From DASTQL01 sp035761805 (GTDB lineage Bacteria; Actinomycetota; Actinomycetes; Jiangellales; Jiangellaceae): a stretch of DNA of 20,749 nucleotides. The DNA is taken from assembly GCA_035761805.1 (NCBI GenBank), contig DASTQL010000219.1:1-20749 (forward strand), written 5' to 3'. Below, piece after piece: positions 15,760 through 20,749 of this stretch. The stretch's first letter is position 1, and each line of letters starts with the position of its first letter. The notes beneath the pieces are model-generated. The model worked only from the letters and a program-made list of their open reading frames with translations, was not told where the DNA came from and ran no database searches. Made by a program: the position numbers and the translations under genes.

Positions 15760-16848
15760 TCAGCTGGCGGAGACCAGGTGCAGTCGTGCCGGGAGACCGA
15801 GGAAGGCGCCGAACGCGTCGGCGTTGCGGTCCAGTGCCGCCAGCTCGTCCGGGGTGAACCGGCGGAGCGGCAGCACCTCGACATCGACCCGCGACGCTGT
15901 CACGCGACGCCGCCAATGCCCCGCGAGCTGCCCGTCCACCACGACGGCGCCGATGGGGGTCCCGGGGCGCTCCCTGGCCAGGCCGGCGCGGTCGAGCCGC
16001 CGCTTCGCCTTCGGCCCGAGACCGCTGATGTACTCGTCGTACCCGTTGAGGAGCTCCACCTGGGGCGATGCCCACGCACGCAGGTCGAGGTCGCCGACCC
16101 ACAGGTGTTCCACGCCGTCGACCACCGCTCGCTCGAGCGCAAGCCGGTCGACCGCGGCCCGGGCCTCGGTCTTGGTGAGGCTGGACCAGCCCATGAAGTC
16201 GTCGAGGCCGGCTGGCCCGTGCGAGGCGAAGTACCGTTCGGCCAGTGTGGCTGCGGCCTCCTCCGCGGGTGGTCGTCGCTGCGGTCCGGGCCACCTCACG
16301 TACGTGTGGTGCCTGCCCTGCAGCGGACCGCTGGCGACGAGGCACTCCAGCTCCGCCCACATCATGATCGTCCCGAGGGCGAGCCCCGACGACGGCAGCC
16401 CCTCGGCGCCCAGCCGGGCACCGAGCTCGGTGCGGGTCGCAGGTCCGTCGTGCAAAGCCGCGAGGACGACCTCCGCCGCATTTCGTAGCGTCCGGTCGTC
16501 GAGGCCGGCCTCGCGGTAGAGCGGGACGTTGGACACGTGCACGCGGTGCGCGGTCGCCGCCTGGGCCATCTCCAGGTCATCGCGGTGGATGAAGTGCCAG
16601 GTCTGCCTGAGAGCGTGCGTCCGGACGAAGTCACCGCTCGCGAACTGGTCGAGCAGGCGTTCCCGCGACTCGCCGGTCCGCCGGGCCAGCGACCAGAGCG
16701 TCATCTCGAACTCCTGGGCCTGGACCGCCCCCAGCCTTCGGACCTCCTCCTGCCCTGTTGACGCCGCCGCGCTGCGTCCTGCGGTCGGCAGGCCGGTCGC
16801 ACGCCACCGCGCACGGAGTACGTCGTCGACCGTCAGCTGGTACGTCAT
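15760..16848 (-). CDS. Winged-helix HTH_42 protein, AlkZ/YcaQ-like DNA glycosylase candidate
   Basis: The product is 362 residues, begins MTYQLTVDDVLRAR, and spans the whole HTH_42 (YcaQ/AlkZ-related) fold. LGAVQAQEFEMTLWSLARR (39-57) contains Gln43-Ala-Gln45, matching the Q-x-Q catalytic motif described for AlkZ-type glycosylases that excise alkylated bases and unhook crosslinks. Further family segments are TWHFIHRDDL, a region ending LLNGYDEYI and GAVVVDGQLAGHWRR. The ATG at 16848 has GGGAG about 10 nt upstream. It is divergent from the SnoaL-like gene. A glycosylase role is inference from the motif; many members are uncharacterised. Confidence 0.82.
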   Translation of the reverse strand: MTYQLTVDDVLRARWRATGLPTAGRSAAASTGQEEVRRLGAVQAQEFEMTLWSLARRTGESRERLLDQFASGDFVRTHALRQTWHFIHRDDLEMAQAATAHRVHVSNVPLYREAGLDDRTLRNAAEVVLAALHDGPATRTELGARLGAEGLPSSGLALGTIMMWAELECLVASGPLQGRHHTYVRWPGPQRRPPAEEAAATLAERYFASHGPAGLDDFMGWSSLTKTEARAAVDRLALERAVVDGVEHLWVGDLDLRAWASPQVELLNGYDEYISGLGPKAKRRLDRAGLARERPGTPIGAVVVDGQLAGHWRRRVTASRVDVEVLPLRRFTPDELAALDRNADAFGAFLGLPARLHLVSAS

Positions 16849-16886
16849 CGACCCGATTCTCCCGCAGGGGTCGGCGTCGATCGGGG

Positions 16887-16932
16887 TGGACTGCCCGGAC
16901 CCCTCCGGCCTACGGTCGCGGCGTCCAGGGGA
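16887..16932 (+). promoter_or_regulatory. Candidate promoter and ribosome binding site of the second SnoaL-like gene
   Basis: TGGACT (16887-16892) and TACGGT (16911-16916), 18 nt apart, resemble actinobacterial -35/-10 elements. GGGGAGG (16926-16932) lies 6 nt before the ATG at 16939. The hexamers are only partial matches. Confidence 0.35.
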
Positions 16933-16938
16933 GGTGCG

Positions 16939-17337
16939 ATGGACGATCACGCGGTGCTCGTCGAGAAGCTGCGGCGGTACTTCGAGCATTCGGGTACCGA
17001 TCCCGACTTCGCTCACGAGATCTACCACGACGACGCGGTGCTGGAGTTCCCACAGTCCGGAGAGCGGTTCGAGGGAGTCGCGAACTTCAAGGAGTGGCGT
17101 GCCCGATACCCCGCGGACGTGCAGTACCGGATCCGACGCACCACGGCCCGTGAGGACTTCGTGGTCGTCGAGCTGTCGCTCCGCTACGACGGTGGACCCT
17201 GGCAGTACGGGGTTCAGCTGACCGAGTTCCGGGACGGCAAGGTTGAACTCGAGCGGGTCTACGTAACCGAAGGCTGGGAGGCTCCCGAGTGGCGGGCTCC
17301 GTGGCGCTCGGACACACCGGCGGACCCGCCGGAGTGA
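16939..17337 (+). CDS. SnoaL-like / NTF2-fold protein
   Basis: The product is 132 residues with an NTF2-like pattern: an N-terminal helix pair (VEKLRRYFEHSG, FAHEIYHDDAVLEFPQSGERF), GVANFKEWRARYP, and beta strands ending VELERVYVTEGWEAPEWR. The pattern is closer to general SnoaL-like proteins than to the first copy at 7331-7732, and the two are not close duplicates. The ATG has a strong GGGGAGG upstream. Activity is unknown. It precedes the APH-family gene by 43 bp and may be co-transcribed with it. Confidence 0.82.
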   Translation: MDDHAVLVEKLRRYFEHSGTDPDFAHEIYHDDAVLEFPQSGERFEGVANFKEWRARYPADVQYRIRRTTAREDFVVVELSLRYDGGPWQYGVQLTEFRDGKVELERVYVTEGWEAPEWRAPWRSDTPADPPE

Positions 17338-17380
17338 GTGTCCCGCGGCCCGGTCTCGCTCATGGGTCGAGTCTGCTGTA

Positions 17381-18346
17381 GTGCGTCCCGTGAACGGTAC
17401 GGAGATCGCCCGTCGGTTCGGGCTCGGCGACCGGGCAAGGCTGTCCGACGGACCGGTGGCGCGAGGCAAGCAAGGTCTCGTCTGGCGGCTGGACACGGCG
17501 GACGGAGCCTGGGCGGTGAAGGTACCGCTGTCCTGGCCCGGTGGGGACGAGGTGCGCCAGACGACCGAGTTCCAGGAGGCGGCCAGAGCCGCCGGCGTCC
17601 CGGCGCCGGCGGTGCGGCGGACCGCGGATGGCCATGTCTTCGCCGACCTGGGCGGAACCCGAGTCCGCGTCTACGAGTGGGTGGACCTGCTCCCGCCCGA
17701 CCCCGGTCTGGACCCGGCTCTCGTGGGCGCTGTGGTTGCCGCCGTCCACCAGGTGCCCGCTCCCCAGTTCGGTCCGGTGGATCCGTGGTTCCAGGAGCCC
17801 GTTGGGGCCGGCCGCTGGGACGAGCTCGTGCACCTGCTGACCCAGGCCGGCGCCCCCTTCGCAGATCGTCTGGCGGGCCTTCGCGACGAGCTCGTCGCCC
17901 TCGAGTCCTGGATCGAACCGCCGGACGTCCTGCGCGCCTGCCACCGCGACCTCTGGGCGGACAACGTGCTGCCGACTGCTACCGGCGGTGTGTGCGTCCT
18001 CGACTGGGACAACAGCGGGCAGGCCGACCCCAGCCAGGAGCTGGGATATGTCCTCTTCGAGTTCGCTCGTGACGACCCGGGCCGAGCCCGGGCACTGCGT
18101 GACGCGTACCACGACGCCGGAGGGCCAGGGCGAGTGGTTCGCCGTGGACACTTCTCCATGCTCATCGCCCAGCTCGGACACATCACCGAGATCGCAGCCA
18201 CGGACTGGCTCGTACCCAATCTGCGCTCGCCGGATCGAGCGGAGTCCGAGGCGTGGATCAGCGAGGTCTTCGACGACCCGCACACCCGTGACCGGCTCGA
18301 CGACCTGCTGGCAGCGGTGGCTACTCCGCCTCGTCCCGAGCGGTGA
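17381..18346 (+). CDS. Aminoglycoside phosphotransferase (APH) family protein
   Basis: The product is 321 residues with the protein-kinase-like APH fold. The N-lobe has GKQGLVWRL and the ATP-binding lysine in WAVKV (Lys47). The C-lobe has the catalytic CHRDLWADN (His188, Asp190, Asn195) and the metal-binding CVLDWDN (Asp208/Asp210). These are all the residues needed for phosphotransfer. Many actinobacterial members act on small metabolites (homoserine, choline, sugars), so antibiotic resistance must not be assumed. The GTG at 17381 is used; an in-frame GTG at 17390 is equally possible. Its 3' end overlaps the tail of the dehydrogenase remnant on the other strand by 26 bp. Confidence 0.87.
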   Translation: MRPVNGTEIARRFGLGDRARLSDGPVARGKQGLVWRLDTADGAWAVKVPLSWPGGDEVRQTTEFQEAARAAGVPAPAVRRTADGHVFADLGGTRVRVYEWVDLLPPDPGLDPALVGAVVAAVHQVPAPQFGPVDPWFQEPVGAGRWDELVHLLTQAGAPFADRLAGLRDELVALESWIEPPDVLRACHRDLWADNVLPTATGGVCVLDWDNSGQADPSQELGYVLFEFARDDPGRARALRDAYHDAGGPGRVVRRGHFSMLIAQLGHITEIAATDWLVPNLRSPDRAESEAWISEVFDDPHTRDRLDDLLAAVATPPRPER

Positions 18347-18721
18347 CGACGACCTCGCCGCGGCGTGCCCCTGCTCCAGGTAGCGGATCGCCTCCGGGAG
18401 CTCGACGAAGGGGACGTGCGGTCGATGACCGGCGTCACCGTCCCGGAATCCATCCCGGACCGCCGGGGCCGAGCAGCCGTCGGAGCTCGGCCACCGTTCG
18501 GTGGCCGGCCTTGTCGATCAGCAGGTCGTACCGCTGCCGACGGTCGGTGAGACCTCGTTGGGGTAGTCGATGACGTCATCGGCGCCGATGGACCGGACGA
18601 GGTCGACGTTCCGGGTGCTGCACACTCCGGTGACCTAGGCGCCGAACGCCTTGGCGAGTTGCACGGCAAAGCTGCCGATCCCTCCCGACGCACCGTTGAC
18701 GAGGACCCGCTGGCCCGGCCT
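18321..18721 (-). pseudogene. Zinc-type alcohol dehydrogenase/quinone oxidoreductase (MDR) remnant
   Basis: From about 18721 the minus strand encodes RPGQRVLVNGASGGIGSFAV and QLAKAFGA, the cofactor-binding part of MDR reductases. TAG (18637-18635) then stands where Glu is expected (GAG to TAG). The same frame goes on with VTGVCSTRNVDLVRSIGADD. A frameshift leads to LTDRRQRYDLLIDKAGHRT and LRRLLGPGG. Most of the sequence before VTPVIDR is missing. Further frame changes give VELPEAIRYLEQGHA and GEVVVTAR and a TAG at 18323-18321. The N-terminal catalytic domain is absent. The next 200 bp (18722-18921) hold no recognised gene. Confidence 0.78.
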
Positions 18722-18921
18722 CGATCTGCACCGTCGACGCTGGCTGTCACGCGTCTCCCGTCCGAGAGGGTCTCGTCGAGGCCGGCGAACACGGCATGGG
18801 TCAGTGACGGCAGATGCGGAGCCTGGTGTCGTGGCCGTCGACACGAGCCAACGCGTCGGGTGTCAGCAAGCCCTCGCGGACTGGTCGTGCACAGGCCGGG
18901 CGCGGCCGCTTCCGGTGCCGT

Positions 18922-18938
18922 TCGAACGTCTGTACGAT
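18922..18938 (+). promoter_or_regulatory. LexA/SOS box overlapping the -10 of the DUF222-HNH gene
   Basis: TCGAAC-GTCT-GTACGA (18922-18937) matches 11 of 12 specified positions of the actinobacterial LexA box TCGAAC-N4-GTTCGA. It overlaps a -10-like TACGAT (18933-18938). The ATG at 18945 is only 7 nt beyond, so the transcript is probably leaderless and would be blocked by LexA until DNA damage. Members of this gene family in mycobacteria (13E12 repeat family) have also been reported with SOS boxes. Confidence 0.7.
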
Positions 18939-18944
18939 AGTGGG

Positions 18945-20749
18945 ATGGACGTGGGCGCCGCACCTGCCGGCCGGGGTGCCCGGCCGGTGGAGGCGTGCGC
19001 CGACCCGTGCGCTGTGACCGGCCCGGTGGCGGGGTTGCGGGCGGCGGCCGCCGCGGTGGGCGGGATCCGGGTGGGGTCGGTGGACGCCGAGGCGGCGCTG
19101 GACGCGGTGTTGGCGGCGCGGTGGGTGCAGGCGGCGGCGTTGGTGGTGGAGGCCGACGCGTTGGCCCGGTTGGAGGCGGCCTACCCGGGGGGTGGGCTGC
19201 GCGGGCGGGACGGGGAGCATGCCGCGGTGGTGTTCGAGTTGATGGCCGCCCTGGGGGTGTCGCAGCGGTCGGCCGCCAACCGGCTCTCCTTCGGGTCCGG
19301 GTTGGCCGGGCTGCCCGGGTTGGGGGAGGAGGCCCGCTCGGGCGGGTTCGACGTGCCGATGCTGCTGCTGGTGTTGGACAAGGTCGCCGTGCTCGACCCG
19401 ACCGACCGGGCCGAGGCGGTGGACCGGTTGTTGGAGGCGCACCGGGTGCTGCCGGGTGGGTTGACCCGGGCGCAGGCGGGCCGGTTGTTGGGGCGGATCG
19501 TGGCCGGCCTGGACCCGGACGGGGCGCAGCGGCGGCAGGCCGCGGGGCGGCGGGGGCGGCGGGTGTGGCACGACCCGGCCGGGGCGGCCGGGGAGGAGTC
19601 CACGCTGGGGATGACCGGCCCGGCGCAGCGGGTGGCGATCTGTTTCGAGGTGGTCGACGCGTTGGCCCGGGCGATGGTGGCCGACCGGCACACCGGGCCG
19701 GGGCCGACCCTGGACCAAGCCCGGTTCGACGCCCTGGAGTGGCTGGTCACCGGCCGCCCGGCCACCGCCCACCCGGCCTGGCCGGCCGCCGACCCCGACC
19801 ACCCGGGTCACCCCGGTCACCCGGACCCGGACCACGACACCGACCCGGCCGGCAGCCGGACCGCCGACGGCGACGGTGGCCGCACCGACGCCGAGGCTGA
19901 TGACGACGAGGTCCCGCCGTGGGAGCTACCCCCCCGGCGCGACATCCCCGAGCACCGCGACCCCGACAACACCGACGACACCGTCGTGGACGGCGAATCG
20001 GCCGCGGGCGGCGGTGAGCAGGACCACCGGCCCGACCCGGACGACGCCACGGACGCCGCGGACGCCGCGGCCGGTGTGGCCGGGGGTGGGGACCCGGGGG
20101 TGTTTGCCGCCGGCCCGGCACCGGGCCTGCCCGGCCTGCTCGCCCTGCTGGGCCTGCCGACCGCCCGTGCGCCGGCTTTGGGTGCCGGGTGCGGGTGCGG
20201 GCGGCCGCGGGTGAGCGTGGGGGTGACCGCGCAGGTCACGGTGGCCCTGCCCACCCTGCTCGGGTTGGACGACGCGCCCGGGGAGCTGGCCGGGTTGGGC
20301 CCGGTGCCCGCCTGCGTGGCCCGCGAGCTGGCCGCCGCCGCGTCCACCTGGCGGCGGCTGCTCACCGACCCGGCCGACGGGCACCTGCTCACCGCGCCGA
20401 TCCGCACCTACCGGCCCACCGCCGCGGTGCGCGCCTTCGTGCTGGCCCGCGCCGGCGGGGTGTGCGCCTGGCGCGGCTGCACCGCCCGGCACGACCTGCA
20501 GCTCGACCACGACACCCCGTGGCCGGCCGGGCCGACCGGGGCCGGCAACACCGTGCCGCTGCACCAGCCGCACCACGACGCGAAGACCTGCGGCGCCTGG
20601 TGCCACCGGCTGCACCCCGCCAGTGGGGCGCTGACCCAGACCTCCCCGCTCGGGCGCACCTACACCACCACCCCGCTGCCCCCACTGGGCGAGCACCCGG
20701 TGCCCGACCCGGACCCCACCACCCTGGTCCGGGCCCGGCTGCACCGCCT
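18945..20749 (+). CDS. DUF222 and HNH endonuclease domain protein (13E12-like), 3' end beyond the right edge
   Basis: The frame from the ATG at 18945 is open to the window end (601 residues, no stop). An N-terminal DUF222 domain (about 40-260) contains HAAVVFELMAALGVSQRSA and LDQARFDALEWLV. A long Pro/Asp/His-rich linker (about 270-385) separates it from the HNH domain, with Cys507, Cys512, LDH (520-522), GAGN (532-535), HH (543-544), Lys547, Cys549 and Cys553. HNH domains cleave DNA using a metal. Such genes occur in many copies in actinobacterial genomes and are often linked to repeats or mobile DNA. Codon use differs from the neighbours: the first kilobase is rich in GGG, CGG and TTG. No ribosome binding site is present, consistent with leaderless expression. 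Confidence 0.92.
   Translation, partial: MDVGAAPAGRGARPVEACADPCAVTGPVAGLRAAAAAVGGIRVGSVDAEAALDAVLAARWVQAAALVVEADALARLEAAYPGGGLRGRDGEHAAVVFELMAALGVSQRSAANRLSFGSGLAGLPGLGEEARSGGFDVPMLLLVLDKVAVLDPTDRAEAVDRLLEAHRVLPGGLTRAQAGRLLGRIVAGLDPDGAQRRQAAGRRGRRVWHDPAGAAGEESTLGMTGPAQRVAICFEVVDALARAMVADRHTGPGPTLDQARFDALEWLVTGRPATAHPAWPAADPDHPGHPGHPDPDHDTDPAGSRTADGDGGRTDAEADDDEVPPWELPPRRDIPEHRDPDNTDDTVVDGESAAGGGEQDHRPDPDDATDAADAAAGVAGGGDPGVFAAGPAPGLPGLLALLGLPTARAPALGAGCGCGRPRVSVGVTAQVTVALPTLLGLDDAPGELAGLGPVPACVARELAAAASTWRRLLTDPADGHLLTAPIRTYRPTAAVRAFVLARAGGVCAWRGCTARHDLQLDHDTPWPAGPTGAGNTVPLHQPHHDAKTCGAWCHRLHPASGALTQTSPLGRTYTTTPLPPLGEHPVPDPDPTTLVRARLHR

Noticed and set aside
17381..18346. Antibiotic resistance gene
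   Set aside because: The APH fold is clear, but the family phosphorylates many metabolites and nothing in the sequence indicates an aminoglycoside substrate.
18801..19835. 344-residue minus-strand open frame
   Set aside because: It is antisense to the DUF222 gene, with Pro/Arg/Gly/His-rich low-complexity sequence; a shadow of a very GC-rich gene.
19828..19850. Short PGHPGHPDPDHD repeat as a tandem repeat element
   Set aside because: It is a short degenerate Pro/Asp/His run within the variable linker of the DUF222 protein, not a separate repeat or CRISPR-like structure.
18995..19900. 301-residue plus-strand Gly/Arg-rich frame
   Set aside because: It lies inside the DUF222 gene in another frame and is almost only G, R, A and V, so it is an artefact.

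Overview
The window is 20.7 kb of very GC-rich DNA. It has GTG starts, 4-nt ATGA/GTGA gene overlaps, SARP/BTAD and PadR regulators, an actinobacterial-type LexA box and a DUF222-HNH gene. Together these point to a free-living Actinomycetota of the Geodermatophilaceae, Pseudonocardiaceae or Nocardioidaceae type. The genus cannot be fixed from the sequence, and no RNA genes, CRISPR arrays or complete insertion sequences were seen.

Left part (1-5237). A HTH regulator, cut by the left edge just at a candidate Fe-S cysteine, diverges from a tightly packed operon. The operon encodes a DoxX-like membrane protein, GTP cyclohydrolase I (folE), an FAD-dependent ferredoxin-reductase-type oxidoreductase, a four-helix membrane protein and a GH15 glycosidase. 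Neighbouring genes overlap or nearly touch, so translation is probably coupled.

Middle part (5238-13054). Remnants of a VOC gene and a dienelactone hydrolase gene lie on the minus strand behind an intact two-pore-helix K+ channel gene. Then come an unrecognised membrane protein, a SnoaL-like protein, a PadR regulator coupled to a permease-prefix-domain membrane protein, a YdhR-like small monooxygenase, and, divergent from it, a 916-residue BTAD/NB-ARC regulator. A perfect 8-bp inverted repeat sits between the last two.

Right part (13055-20749). Decayed gentisate 1,2-dioxygenase and fumarylacetoacetate-hydrolase-family genes form a dead two-gene operon. They are followed by an intact VOC gene, a decayed F420/deazaflavin-dependent nitroreductase-like gene, a GNAT acetyltransferase, an AlkZ-like winged-helix protein, a SnoaL-like protein, an APH-family phosphotransferase, a decayed zinc-type/quinone dehydrogenase, and a DUF222-HNH gene that runs off the right edge behind a near-consensus LexA box.

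The most striking overall property is six recognisable decayed genes in 20 kb. All lie on the minus strand, most with large internal deletions plus frameshifts or stops, and several belong to aromatic/xenobiotic catabolism. All plus-strand genes appear intact.
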